A stretch of 64,000 bases of DNA. It comes from Achromobacter insolitus. Lineage in GTDB: Bacteria; Pseudomonadota; Gammaproteobacteria; Burkholderiales; Burkholderiaceae_B. Numbering within the stretch: the stretch's first letter is position 1; the number at the start of each line of letters is the position of its first letter. The notes beneath the pieces were generated by a model. That model saw only the letters and a program-made list of their open reading frames with translations, did no database searches and had not been told where the DNA came from. Positions 28,731 to 37,716 of the stretch are shown in pieces. The translations under genes and the position numbers were made by a program. The stretch covers positions 62,001 through 126,000 of the forward strand of contig NZ_NJIF01000001.1 in NCBI RefSeq assembly GCF_002209555.1, in the 5' to 3' direction.

Positions 28731-29957
28731 ATGAGCACCAACGCCACGACTTTCCCCCTGCCGTCTTCCGCCCTGCCGCCCATCCAGATCAACCGCAAGC
28801 CGCTCTGGATCGCCTTGCTGCTGGTACTGGCCGGCACGCTGTATCTGCACCAGACCGTCGGCTGGCGCCAGGGCGCGCTGTGGGTGGTGGGCGCCCTGCT
28901 GGGCGTGACCCTCTATCACGCCTCTTTCGGCTTCACGCAGGCCTGGCGCGTCTTCGTGTCCGACCGCCGCGGCGCCGGGCTGCGCGCACAGATGCTGATG
29001 CTGGCCGCGGGCGTGCTGCTGTTTTTCCCCTTCCTTGCGGCAGGCACCCTGTTCGGCCAGCCCGTCAACGGCTTCGTGTCGCCCCCGGGCATCTCGGTCT
29101 TGCTGGGCGCCTTCCTGTTCGGCATCGGCATGCAGCTGGGTGGCGGCTGCGCCTCGGGCACGCTGTTTGCGGTCGGCGGCGGCAACACCCGCATGGTGGT
29201 CACGCTGCTGTTCTTCATCATTGGGTCGGTCATCGCAACCGCTAACTTCGGCTGGTGGTCGAACCTGCCGGCGCTGGCTCCGACCTCGTTGATCAAGACC
29301 TGGGGCCTGGCTCCCGCGCTGATCGCAAACCTGGCGGTGTTCGCCCTGATCGCCTGGGCGGCCACCGCTCTGGAAAAGCGCCGCCACGGCCACGTGATTT
29401 CGTTCGCCTCGCGCACCGCGCGGCCTGTTTCCCTGCTGCAAGGCCCCTGGCCGCTGATCTGGGGCGGCGTGGCGCTGGTGGTGCTGAACTTCGCCACGCT
29501 GGCCCTGGCCGGCCGCCCCTGGGGCATCACGTCGGCCTTCGCGTTGTGGGGCGCCAAGACCCTGGACGCCATGGGCGGCGACGTGGCTACCTGGGCCTAC
29601 TGGGCCAAGCAACCCTCGCTGGCCGCGCCTTTGCGCCAGGACGTCACCACCGTCATGGACATCGGCCTGATGCTGGGCGCGCTTGCCGCCGCTAGCGCGG
29701 CCGGCAAATTTGCGCCGGTCTGGAAGGTGCCTGCCCGTTCGCTGGCCGGTGCGATCATCGGCGGGCTGCTGCTGGGCTACGGTTCGCGCCTGGCTTTCGG
29801 CTGCAATATCGGCGCCTACTTCAGCGGCATCCTGTCCGGCAGCCTGCACGCCTGGCTGTGGCTGCCCGCCGCCTTTGCCGGCAGCGCCTTGGGCGTGCGC
29901 CTGCGTCCCGCGTTCGGCCTGGCGGTCGAAAAAACCCCGGCGGCGTCCAGCTGCTGA
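28731..29957 (+). CDS. YeeE/YedE family sulfur-compound transporter
   Basis: A 408-residue polytopic membrane protein. The paired hallmark motifs are GGGCASGTLFAVGGGNTRM in the first repeat and LAFGCNIGAYFSGILSGSLH in the second, both with the conserved cysteines that handle the substrate in TsuA thiosulfate permeases. The family also includes proteins linked to selenium metabolism. No sulfurtransferase (TsuB/YeeD) is adjacent. The start is ATG 28731 (MSTNATTFPLP). Confidence 0.9.
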   Translation: MSTNATTFPLPSSALPPIQINRKPLWIALLLVLAGTLYLHQTVGWRQGALWVVGALLGVTLYHASFGFTQAWRVFVSDRRGAGLRAQMLMLAAGVLLFFPFLAAGTLFGQPVNGFVSPPGISVLLGAFLFGIGMQLGGGCASGTLFAVGGGNTRMVVTLLFFIIGSVIATANFGWWSNLPALAPTSLIKTWGLAPALIANLAVFALIAWAATALEKRRHGHVISFASRTARPVSLLQGPWPLIWGGVALVVLNFATLALAGRPWGITSAFALWGAKTLDAMGGDVATWAYWAKQPSLAAPLRQDVTTVMDIGLMLGALAAASAAGKFAPVWKVPARSLAGAIIGGLLLGYGSRLAFGCNIGAYFSGILSGSLHAWLWLPAAFAGSALGVRLRPAFGLAVEKTPAASSC

Positions 29958-30041
29958 GAAACAGAATTCCAGGACCGTCCCGCGGCGCGGCGGGACTACT
30001 CCTGGTGTATGGTTGCTCCATCCCGAAATACGGAGATGGAC

Positions 30042-31712
30042 ATGAGCTGGATTTTCGGCCGCTACACGGCCTTTTTATTGACCCTGATCGGCGCCGCGGT
30101 CACCGCCGCCCTGGCAGCGTCCAGCTCGCCCTGGTGGCTTTGGCTGGCCGTGCCGCTGACGATGCTGGCGGCGCTCGGCCTCTATGACCTGATCCAGACC
30201 CGGCACGCCATCCGGCGCAACTATCCGGTCCTGGGCAACCTGCGCTTCCTGTTCGAATTCATCCGGCCCGAGATCCGCCAGTACTTCCTTGAAGACGACA
30301 CGCAGGCCGCGCCGTTCTCGCGCGCGCAGCGCTCCATCGTCTATCAGCGCGCCAAGCGCGAAATCGATAAACGCCCCTTCGGCACCCAGGAAGATGTCTA
30401 CGGCGACCGCTACGAATGGATCAACCATTCCATGTCGCCATCGCAGATTGCCGACACCGACTTCCGCGTCACGGTGGGTGGCCCCGATTGCAAGCAGCCT
30501 TATTCCATGTCGGTTTTCAACGTGTCGGCGATGAGCTTTGGCGCGCTGTCGGCCAATGCCGTCCTGGCCCTGAACGAAGGCGCACGCCAAGGGAATTTCG
30601 CGCATGATACCGGTGAAGGCGGCATCAGCCGCTACCACCGCCAGCCGGGCGGCAGCCTGGTCTGGAACATCGGCTCGGGCTACTTCGGCTGCCGTGACGA
30701 ACAAGGCGCATTCTCCGAAGAGGCCTTCATCAAGAATGCCTGTACGCCGCAGGTCAAGATGATCGAGATCAAGCTGTCCCAAGGCGCCAAGCCCGGCCAC
30801 GGCGGCATCCTGCCCGCCGGCAAGGTCACGCCCGAGATCGCCGAAGCGCGGGGCGTCGTGGCATGGCAAGACTGCAACTCGCCGGCCACGCACTCCGCCT
30901 TCGATTCCCCCATCGGGCTGATGAAGTTCGTGGCGCGCCTGCGCGAGCTCTCCGGCGGCAAACCGGTGGGCTTCAAGTTCTGCGTGGGCCATCCCTGGGA
31001 ATGGTTCGCCATCGTCAAGGCCATGCTCGAAACCGGCATCACTCCGGACTTCATCGTGGTCGACGGAGCAGAAGGCGGCACGGGCGCCGCGCCCGTGGAA
31101 TTCGTGGACCATGTCGGCACGCCCCTGCGCGAAGCGCTGCGCCTGGTCCACAACACCCTGATCGGCGTGAACCTGCGCGATCGCATCAAACTGGGCGCAT
31201 CCGGCAAGATCATCACGGCCTTCGACATGGCGCGCGTCATGGCCATGGGCGCGGACTGGTGCAATGCCGCGCGCGGCTTCATGTTCGCCATCGGCTGCAT
31301 CCAGGCCCAGGCCTGCCACACCGGCAAGTGCCCCACGGGCGTGACCACGCAAGATCCGCTGCGGCAGCGCGCGCTGGTGGTGCCGGACAAAGCGCAGCGC
31401 GTGGCCAATTTCCATCACAACACCTTGCATGCGCTGGCGGAACTGCTGGCGGCGGCCGGTTTGACCCATCCCGGCCAGTTGCGCCCGCACCATATCGCGC
31501 GCCGTATCTCGCCCAGCGAAATCCGGCTGCTATCGGCGTTGTTCCCGGAACTTGCGCCCGGCGAATTGCTGCGCGGGGAGTTCCGCCACCAGGTATTCCG
31601 TGCGGGCTGGGCGATGGCGCAGGCGAGTTCGTTCCAACCGACCCACGACATCACCACGGCCTTGGCACAAGAACACGCCGCCCACGCAACGCCCGCGGCC
31701 GCCCAAGTCTGA
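30042..31712 (+). CDS. FMN-binding glutamate synthase family protein
   Basis: This 556-residue protein has two N-terminal membrane helices (about residues 6-52) and a GltS-like TIM barrel. Recognisable segments include NVSAMSFGALSANAVLALNE, GHGGILPAGKVTPEIAEARG and the late cysteine cluster of FAIGCIQAQACHTGKCPTGV, which in glutamate synthase binds a 3Fe-4S cluster. It lacks the amidotransferase domain of true GltB. Physiological role is not established. GGAG precedes ATGGACATG; the second ATG (30042) has normal spacing. Confidence 0.92.
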   Translation: MSWIFGRYTAFLLTLIGAAVTAALAASSSPWWLWLAVPLTMLAALGLYDLIQTRHAIRRNYPVLGNLRFLFEFIRPEIRQYFLEDDTQAAPFSRAQRSIVYQRAKREIDKRPFGTQEDVYGDRYEWINHSMSPSQIADTDFRVTVGGPDCKQPYSMSVFNVSAMSFGALSANAVLALNEGARQGNFAHDTGEGGISRYHRQPGGSLVWNIGSGYFGCRDEQGAFSEEAFIKNACTPQVKMIEIKLSQGAKPGHGGILPAGKVTPEIAEARGVVAWQDCNSPATHSAFDSPIGLMKFVARLRELSGGKPVGFKFCVGHPWEWFAIVKAMLETGITPDFIVVDGAEGGTGAAPVEFVDHVGTPLREALRLVHNTLIGVNLRDRIKLGASGKIITAFDMARVMAMGADWCNAARGFMFAIGCIQAQACHTGKCPTGVTTQDPLRQRALVVPDKAQRVANFHHNTLHALAELLAAAGLTHPGQLRPHHIARRISPSEIRLLSALFPELAPGELLRGEFRHQVFRAGWAMAQASSFQPTHDITTALAQEHAAHATPAAAQV

Positions 31713-31730
31713 GCCGGTGGACGCCGGACG

Positions 31731-33215
31731 CTACAACCAGCGCTCGAACATGCGCGAGAAGAATTCCATTGAACGGTCTCCCACGCCCCGGGCCTGCCAG
31801 GCTTCGGGCGTGATCGCGACCGAATCGGCAACGTCGCGCTGGAACAGCGCCTCCATTTCCGCCGCGAAGTCTGGCCCCAGCACTACGGCATTGATTTCGT
31901 AGTTCAGCGCAAAGCTGCGCCAATCCATATTGCTGGATCCCACCGTGGACCACACACCATCGACCACGGCTGTCTTCGCATGCAGCAGCGCGTCGCGCCG
32001 CTCGTAGATTTTCACGCCCGCGCGCAGAAGGTCCGTGTAATGTGAACGCCCCGCATGGAATACCAGCGACGAATCGCTGAAACCGGGCAACACCAGCGCC
32101 ACGTCGACCCCGCGCCGCGCCGCATCCGTCAGCACTTCGATGAAGGCCGGATCCGGCACAAAGTACGCCATGGTGATGTGTATGTACTCCTGCGCGCTTT
32201 CAAATGCCGACATCAGCGTCAGGTAGACGGTGTAGCCGTCGCTACGGTCGGGCTGGTTTGCGAGGATCCGCACGCTCGTTGCGCCCACCGACGGCGACAC
32301 GCGCGAATCTCCTCCCTTGATGGGCTCTTTGGACTGCGATTCCCAGCCCGAGCGGATGACCTGCTCCAGCTGCGCGACCGCAGGCCCTTCGATGCGCAAA
32401 TGCGTATCGCGCCACGGCGCGGCCTTGGCATCCCCCGCTGCCGGCGCGTCGGCCTTGCCGGCGCTGCTTCCCGCTCCCGCACCGGAGCCGGAGCCCGACC
32501 CTGACCCTGGTGAAGACTCGTAGACGCTGCTGACGTTGATGCCGCCCAGGTATCCCACCTTGCCGTCCACCACCAGCACCTTGCGATGATTGCGCTGGTT
32601 CGGCGACCAACCTGCTCGCGCGCCCGCCGGATTGACCGGATTGAATATCGCCACCTGCACCCCCGCATGGCGCAGGCGCTGGAACAACGCATCCGGCGTC
32701 TTGATCGTGCCGACCGCGTCAACCATCAACGACACCTCGGCCCCGCGATTGCGCGCCGCGATCAACGCTTCGGCAAAGCGCGCCCCCTCTGCATCGTCAT
32801 CGAAGATATAGGTTTCCATGTGCACGTATCGGCGGGCCTGGGCGATGGATTGCAGCATCGCGCGATAGGTGCTGGGTCCATCGGCCAGCAGCTTGACGCG
32901 ATTGCCCGCCACCAATGGCGCGCCGCTGACCGCTTGCTCCACAGCCAGGTGGCGCGCAAGGAAGTCATCCTTCGGAGTCCGCGGATCCGCGGCAATGCCC
33001 TGCCCGCGGCGATAGCTCTGGAGCGCCGCATCGGCCGACAAGCTGGCCTGCGATTCGCGAGCGCGGCGCTCCGCGGCATCGGGAACGCTGGCGCACGCCG
33101 CCAGCAAGACCGCGCACATCAGCGGCAACAGCCACCGATGCGCGCTGGCCAGCCACGCGCGCACGTTCCGCCACCGCCGCAGTTCCAGCCGGCATGCGGC
33201 CGCTGGCGGCTTCAT
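31731..33215 (-). CDS. Phospholipase D/cardiolipin synthase-like lipoprotein
   Basis: The 494-residue protein has two complete HKD motifs, NHRKVLVVDGKVGYLGG in the first half and LHAKTAVVDGVWSTVGSSNM in the second, the catalytic pair of the PLD superfamily. The N terminus ends in a lipobox (VLLAAC, Cys41 from ATG 33215), so it is probably a membrane-anchored periplasmic lipoprotein rather than a classical ClsB. A Gly/Ser/Ala low-complexity insert (about 235-260 of the chain) separates the halves. It follows the ElaB/YqjD-like gene by 11 bases in one operon. Confidence 0.9.
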   Translation of the reverse strand: MKPPAAACRLELRRWRNVRAWLASAHRWLLPLMCAVLLAACASVPDAAERRARESQASLSADAALQSYRRGQGIAADPRTPKDDFLARHLAVEQAVSGAPLVAGNRVKLLADGPSTYRAMLQSIAQARRYVHMETYIFDDDAEGARFAEALIAARNRGAEVSLMVDAVGTIKTPDALFQRLRHAGVQVAIFNPVNPAGARAGWSPNQRNHRKVLVVDGKVGYLGGINVSSVYESSPGSGSGSGSGAGAGSSAGKADAPAAGDAKAAPWRDTHLRIEGPAVAQLEQVIRSGWESQSKEPIKGGDSRVSPSVGATSVRILANQPDRSDGYTVYLTLMSAFESAQEYIHITMAYFVPDPAFIEVLTDAARRGVDVALVLPGFSDSSLVFHAGRSHYTDLLRAGVKIYERRDALLHAKTAVVDGVWSTVGSSNMDWRSFALNYEINAVVLGPDFAAEMEALFQRDVADSVAITPEAWQARGVGDRSMEFFSRMFERWL

Positions 33216-33226
33216 GGCATTACGGC

Positions 33227-33562
33227 TTAGCGCCGGCCACCCGACGCCAGCAGGCAACCGAGCACGGCGCCCACCAGCGCTGCCACCCCCACCGACTTCC
33301 AGGCATGCTCATGCACGTACTCGTCGGCATAGGCCGTCGCACGACGCGCGCGTTCACGCGCCGCGCCCTCCCAATCGCCCGCGGATTCGCGCGCGTCGGC
33401 CAATTGGCGCTTCAGGCGCGCGCGCGCCGCCTCGATTTCGGAGCCCGTGTACGAAGCCGTGGAGCGCAGCAGGTCTTCGGTTCCCGCCAGCAATTCATGG
33501 AGACTGTCGCTCACCCGTTCACGATGCAGGGCCATTTCGGCGCGTTGGTGCTTTCGGTTCAT
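33227..33562 (-). CDS. ElaB/YqjD (DUF883) family membrane-anchored protein
   Basis: The 111 residues consist of a long amphipathic helix rich in Ala, Arg and Glu, a C-terminal membrane helix with glycine pattern VGVAALVGAVLGCLLASGG and a terminal RR. This is the layout of ElaB/YqjD proteins, inner-membrane anchors that bind ribosomes in stationary phase in E. coli. ATG 33562 follows GGAGC at good spacing. It precedes the PLD lipoprotein gene. Confidence 0.88.
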   Translation of the reverse strand: MNRKHQRAEMALHRERVSDSLHELLAGTEDLLRSTASYTGSEIEAARARLKRQLADARESAGDWEGAARERARRATAYADEYVHEHAWKSVGVAALVGAVLGCLLASGGRR

Positions 33563-33982
33563 GGTCGCTCCTTGTCGTTGTTGGGCCTCACGGAGTCGGG
33601 CCGCCTGACGCAACGCAGCATGCCGTGTTCCCAGACAGGGCTGCGCGTTGCAGGCCCCATTGTGACGATCATCGGCCGCCCCCGCCAGAGCTTTGGCAAC
33701 CAGCCGTAAACCGATATTTCAGCGCAAGCAAACGTGTCGGCGGCTGTTCTCCCACGCTGGCGCCCATATGGCAACCGCCGGTTCCAAATTCGTAAAAGTC
33801 CATTGCATTCAGCAGCTTGGCGCTTGACACCGGCCCCGCCCTGGCGGCCACAATAAGCTTTTGCAATGCGCCAGAACCCCGCCTGGACTGAGCCTCCCAA
33901 CGCCGTGCGCCCCCCGCCAGGCCCTCCCTTCCGGGGATGCGCCCAAGCGGGATCGCCAACCGGCAAAAAAAGGAACAGACGC
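33563..33982 (+). promoter_or_regulatory. Gene-free region before egtD
   Basis: This 420-base gap has no supported gene. A TTGACA at 33824-33829 followed by CACAAT about 20 bases later is a candidate egtDB promoter, with spacing longer than ideal. The rest is plain GC-rich sequence and divergent-promoter space for the ElaB-like gene. Confidence 0.4.
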
Positions 33983-34960
33983 ATGGTTTCGCCTTCCGCA
34001 CTGTTTGCCCCCACCGCGCCGAAGTTCATCGCGCAAAACCCGCAGCCCCCCAGCGCCGAACAAGTCGAACTGCGCGAAGGCTTGATGGCGCGTCCTGCAC
34101 ACATCGATCCGAAGTTCCTCTACGACGCCTTGGGCTCGGCGCTCTTTACCGCGATCACCCAGCTGCCGGAGTACTACCCGACGCGCTGCGAATCCGAGAT
34201 CTTCCAGCACCACGGCGCCGACATCGCGCGCCATATCGGACCGGTGCTATCGATGATAGATCTGGGCGCGGGCGACTGCGTCAAGGCCGAACGCCTCTTT
34301 CCCAGCCTGCGGCCTCGCCACTATGTGCCGATCGACATCTCCGCGGACTACCTGCAGGCTGCGGTGCGCCGCCTGCAGCTTTCGTATCCCGACTTGCAGA
34401 TCACCGCCATCGGACAGGATTTCACCCACGAACTGGCCCTGCCCGCCGGGATCCCGGCCGAACAGCGATTGTTTTTCTATCCGGGGTCCAGCATCGGCAA
34501 TCTCAGTCCCGAGGACGCGCACGCCATGCTGCGGCGGATCCGTGAACAATGCGCCGGCGGCGGACTGTTGGTGGGCGTGGACCGCGTCAAGCCCAAGCAC
34601 GTCCTGGAACCCGCCTACGACGACGCGCTGCATCTGACCGCCGCCTTCAACCTGAACCTGTTGCGGCACGTAAACAGCGTGCTGGACGCCGACTTCGACG
34701 TGGACGACTGGCGCCACATTGCGCTCTTCAACAGCGCCAGCTCGCGCATCGAGATGCATCTGGAAGCGCAACGCGCGGTGCGTGTGGCGTGGCCCGGTGG
34801 CGCGCGCGCATTCAGCGCTGGCGAACGCATCCACACCGAAAATTCCTACAAGTTCACCCCGCAAGCCTTTGCCGACCTGCTGCAAAGCGCCGGCTACCGC
34901 GACGTCGCGCACTGGTCGGATTCCCGCGGCTGGTTCTCAATTTTCAGCGCCCGCGCATGA
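33983..34960 (+). CDS. egtD: L-histidine N(alpha)-methyltransferase EgtD
   Basis: This enzyme trimethylates histidine to hercynine using S-adenosylmethionine, the first ergothioneine step. The 325 residues include FLYDALGSALFTAITQLPEY and YYPTRCESEI, the family's histidine-binding start, the SAM motif MIDLGAGDCVKA and the later FFYPGSSIGNLSPEDA. The start MVSPSALFAP (ATG 33983) follows AAAGGAAC. egtB is 35 bases downstream, forming the minimal two-gene pathway. Confidence 0.95.
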   Translation: MVSPSALFAPTAPKFIAQNPQPPSAEQVELREGLMARPAHIDPKFLYDALGSALFTAITQLPEYYPTRCESEIFQHHGADIARHIGPVLSMIDLGAGDCVKAERLFPSLRPRHYVPIDISADYLQAAVRRLQLSYPDLQITAIGQDFTHELALPAGIPAEQRLFFYPGSSIGNLSPEDAHAMLRRIREQCAGGGLLVGVDRVKPKHVLEPAYDDALHLTAAFNLNLLRHVNSVLDADFDVDDWRHIALFNSASSRIEMHLEAQRAVRVAWPGGARAFSAGERIHTENSYKFTPQAFADLLQSAGYRDVAHWSDSRGWFSIFSARA

Positions 34961-34995
34961 CGCGGGCCCGCCCTTAACGCCACTGGAGGATCGCC

Positions 34996-36312
34996 ATGGA
35001 ACCTGCGTGCCTGCTGACTCACCCTGCCACCGGACCCTATGCTGCCGGCCAGGCGGGCCAGCACGACCGCTACGATGCCGTGCGTTCGACCAGCACGGCC
35101 CTGGCCGCCCCACTGAGTCCCGAAGATTGCCAGGTGCAGTCCATGCCGGACTGCAGCCCCGTCAAATGGCATCTTGCCCATACGACCTGGTTCTTCGAGA
35201 CCTTCCTGCTGACGCGTTTTCATCCGTCCTATTCCGTCTTCCATCCGCAGTACCGCATGCTGTTCAACTCCTACTACAACGCCGTCGGCGCCAAGCACCC
35301 GCGTCCGCGCCGCGGCCTGCTGTCGCGCCCCGCGCTTGCGGAGGTGCAGCACTATCGCCGGCACGTGGACAGCGCCATGCACGAGCTGATCTCGCGCCTG
35401 GGCGGCAACGACCCCGCGTTCGACGCATTGCTGGAACTGGGTTTGAACCATGAACAGCAGCATCAGGAGCTGATCCTCACCGACCTGAAGCACATGCTGT
35501 CCGCCAATCCGCTCAAGCCTGCCTATGTGGCGCCCGGGCCGCCCGCGCTGCCGCCTTCCACCCCGGTGGGCTGGACTCGCTACGCAGGCGGCATCACCCG
35601 CATCGGCCATGACGGTCACGGCTTCGGTTTCGATAATGAAGGCCCCGCCCATGATGTGCTGCTGGCCCCCTTTCATCTGGCCGACCGCCTGGTGACCCAG
35701 CACGAGTACCTAGCCTTCATCCGCGATGGCGGCTACAAGCGGCCCGAGCTTTGGTTGTCGCTGGGCTGGGACCGGGTCTGCGCCGAAGGTTGGCGCGCGC
35801 CTCTCTACTGGGAAGGGCAGCGCGACGATTGGCGCATCTTCACGCTGCGCGGCATGCAGGAACTGGAACTGCAGGCGCCGGTGACGCACGTGAGCTACTT
35901 CGAGGCCGATGCCTACGCGCGCTGGGCCCGCGTGCGGTTGCCGCGCGAAGCCGAATGGGAGCATGCCGCCCGCCAATTGCCCGAAGGCGCGCTGACGGGG
36001 CGCGCCAACATGCTGGAAAACGGCCACCTGGACACACGCCCCGCCCCCACGCGCAGCGGCTCCGGCGGCCCCGTGCAACTGTTTGGAGACGCGTGGGAAT
36101 GGACCTGCAGCGCCTACGACGCCTACCCCGGCTTCAAGCCCGACAGTGGCGCCGTGGGGGAATACAACGGCAAGTTCATGTGCGGTCAGTACGTGCTGCG
36201 AGGCGGATCCTGCGCTACGCCCCGGGACCATATCCGGCCCAGCTACCGCAACTTTTTCCCGCCCGAGGCCCGCTGGCAGTTCTCGGGCATTCGGCTGGCG
36301 CGGGACGCCTGA
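34996..36312 (+). CDS. egtB: Ergothioneine biosynthesis protein EgtB (non-heme iron sulfoxide synthase)
   Basis: EgtB joins hercynine to a thiol donor with O2. The 438 residues comprise a DinB-like domain with the iron ligands (His62 in HLAHTTWFFETF; His152 and His156 in LNHEQQHQELI) and a C-terminal formylglycine-enzyme-like domain (from about 185; FGDAWEWTCSAYDAYPGF, RGGSCATPRDHIRPSYRNFF). There is no egtA or egtC next to it, so the sulfur donor may be cysteine or gamma-glutamylcysteine. A selenoneine-type SenA function is less likely because no senB or senC is nearby. GGAGG precedes the start. Confidence 0.93.
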   Translation: MEPACLLTHPATGPYAAGQAGQHDRYDAVRSTSTALAAPLSPEDCQVQSMPDCSPVKWHLAHTTWFFETFLLTRFHPSYSVFHPQYRMLFNSYYNAVGAKHPRPRRGLLSRPALAEVQHYRRHVDSAMHELISRLGGNDPAFDALLELGLNHEQQHQELILTDLKHMLSANPLKPAYVAPGPPALPPSTPVGWTRYAGGITRIGHDGHGFGFDNEGPAHDVLLAPFHLADRLVTQHEYLAFIRDGGYKRPELWLSLGWDRVCAEGWRAPLYWEGQRDDWRIFTLRGMQELELQAPVTHVSYFEADAYARWARVRLPREAEWEHAARQLPEGALTGRANMLENGHLDTRPAPTRSGSGGPVQLFGDAWEWTCSAYDAYPGFKPDSGAVGEYNGKFMCGQYVLRGGSCATPRDHIRPSYRNFFPPEARWQFSGIRLARDA

Positions 36313-36343
36313 AGAATTCTTTGAATATTTGATGACGGACCGC

Positions 36344-36373
36344 TTGCAAACGCCAAAAAAATCGTGCTAGAAT
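36344..36373 (+). promoter_or_regulatory. Sigma70 promoter of tRNA-Met
   Basis: TTGCAA (36344-36349), 18 bases, TAGAAT (36368-36373), in an AT-rich island about 100 bases before the tRNA. Confidence 0.7.
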
Positions 36374-36471
36374 TTCGTTCTTCGTTGATCACCTCCTGCT
36401 GAACAAACGGCTCTGCGTAAGAAGTACCACGCAAGTACCCCGCAAGACCGGCCGCAGGGATCAAACGAAAT

Positions 36472-36548
36472 GGCGCATTAGCTCAGCCGGTTAGAGCGAC
36501 GGAATCATAATCCGCAGGTCCCCTGTTCGAATCAGGGATGCGCCACCA
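36472..36548 (+). tRNA. tRNA-Met (anticodon CAU), elongator-type
   Basis: A 77-base cloverleaf starts GGCGCATTAGCTCAGCCGG, with anticodon loop ATCATAA (CAT) and encoded CCA. The paired first base rules out initiator tRNA; a lysidine-modified tRNA-Ile cannot be fully excluded from the anticodon alone. Confidence 0.9.
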
Positions 36549-36556
36549 GAATCAAG

Positions 36557-36585
36557 AAAGGCCCTCGCTTCGGCGAGGGCCTTTT
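36557..36585 (+). terminator. Terminator downstream of tRNA-Met
   Basis: Stem AAAGGCCCTCGC / GCGAGGGCCTTT with a TTCG tetraloop and a short T tract, 9 bases past the tRNA. Confidence 0.92.
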
Positions 36586-36621
36586 GCATTGCAGCTTGGG
36601 TTGCGCTTAGGCGGGTGCTCC

Positions 36622-37530
36622 TCAGGGCAGGCGTACCGCGTCGCGGCGCCTGCCGCCCCAAGTTGCCGCCAGGCTGGCCACAAAGGCGCCTATCAGCATC
36701 GAAGCAAAACCCCACAGCGCGAATGCGGCCGCGGCCTTGCGCGCCTGGTCCGCCGCTTCCTTGGCCTTTTGCTTGGCATCGTCCGCGGCCTGCTTCACGT
36801 TCTGCACCGCCTGCTCGACTCGGCGTTGCGCCGCCGCGGGATCCATGCCGGTCTGCGCCGCCACGACTTTCACGACGTAGTCGCGATCCTCGCCCGTCAT
36901 GGAGCCGCGCGCCACGCTCATCGCCACAATGCGGCCCACTTCTTCCCGCGCGCCGTTGCGGTCGGACACTGCATCAGGCCGTTCCGAACGCAGCAGCGCA
37001 TCGGAGAAATAGCCTTGGACCTGCGCCATTGCGTCGCCTCCGCCCGCAGCAGCCGCTGCCGTGGCGGCCGTGCCGGCCCCTGCCGCCATGGAGGCTCCCG
37101 CCCGGGCAACACCGGATGCCAGGGTAGCAATGGACGCCCCCAGCAACACGGCGCTGACAACCGCGCTCAATGCCCATACGAGGAACCCGTGCGCCGTGTC
37201 GCGGAAATAGACCTCGTCCGAATGCACGTCGACCCATTTGGTGCGCAGCCGCCCAGCGACATAGCCTCCGATACCGTAGGCGACGATCTGCGTTGCCAAC
37301 ATCCAGACGATGAGACCGATGCCTATCGCTGGCGCCGTAGCTCCCTCGCCGCTCCACGGCGAGATCGAAAGAAAGCCCAAGCCGGTCCCGCCAGCGAACA
37401 ACGCCAGGGAAAGCGCTGCGGCGATGACAGCGCCGGCGATGACGGCGGCCCAGGACACGGCAGAAATGGCGGACTCCCGGGGAGGCACTCCGCCCATATA
37501 TGGCTGACTCAATGAAGATGGGTTTTCCAT
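36622..37530 (-). CDS. Conserved-looking membrane protein of unknown function
   Basis: The 302 residues have three N-terminal hydrophobic segments (about 22-56, 70-95 and 114-144), then an Ala/Gly-rich stretch. A charged helical region follows (about 235-265, VEQAVQNVKQAADDAKQKAK, coiled-coil-like), and a last membrane helix (about 270-293) ends the chain. No catalytic motif was recognised. AAGGAAC precedes ATG 37530. It is the third gene after two very small genes on the same strand, separated by 70 bases from the 24-residue peptide gene. Confidence 0.7.
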   Translation of the reverse strand: MENPSSLSQPYMGGVPPRESAISAVSWAAVIAGAVIAAALSLALFAGGTGLGFLSISPWSGEGATAPAIGIGLIVWMLATQIVAYGIGGYVAGRLRTKWVDVHSDEVYFRDTAHGFLVWALSAVVSAVLLGASIATLASGVARAGASMAAGAGTAATAAAAAGGGDAMAQVQGYFSDALLRSERPDAVSDRNGAREEVGRIVAMSVARGSMTGEDRDYVVKVVAAQTGMDPAAAQRRVEQAVQNVKQAADDAKQKAKEAADQARKAAAAFALWGFASMLIGAFVASLAATWGGRRRDAVRLP

Positions 37531-37600
37531 GGATTTGTTCCTTGTTCATGATTCAACGCAGCCGCGCACACACGCCGCCGCGGCAGGAAAGCCTCGCGGA

Positions 37601-37675
37601 TCAATGCCAGAAAAGCGCCAGCAAAATGATGATGGGAATGGGCACGCCAAGCAGCCACAACAAAATGGAACGCAT
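37601..37675 (-). CDS. 24-residue hydrophobic peptide
   Basis: The frame encodes MRSILLWLLGVPIPI, four further hydrophobic residues, and ends ALFWH: one short membrane-spanning helix interrupted by a VPIP kink. A perfect AAGGAGG site lies four bases before the ATG, which strongly supports translation. It sits between a Pro/Asp-rich small gene and a membrane protein gene on the same strand. Function unknown; a regulatory or chaperone-like small membrane protein, or a component of the neighbouring membrane protein, is possible. Confidence 0.7.
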   Translation of the reverse strand: MRSILLWLLGVPIPIIILLALFWH

Positions 37676-37716
37676 AAAACCTCCTTGAATAATGTCCTGC
37701 GCGCTGGGCGCAGCAT

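Noticed and set aside
33669..34001. 110-codon minus-strand frame before egtD
   Set aside because: It overlaps the egtD start and upstream region, lacks a ribosome binding site, and has no domain pattern.
34996..36312. Selenoneine synthase SenA instead of EgtB
   Set aside because: SenA comes with senB and senC, which are absent, while egtD is directly upstream.
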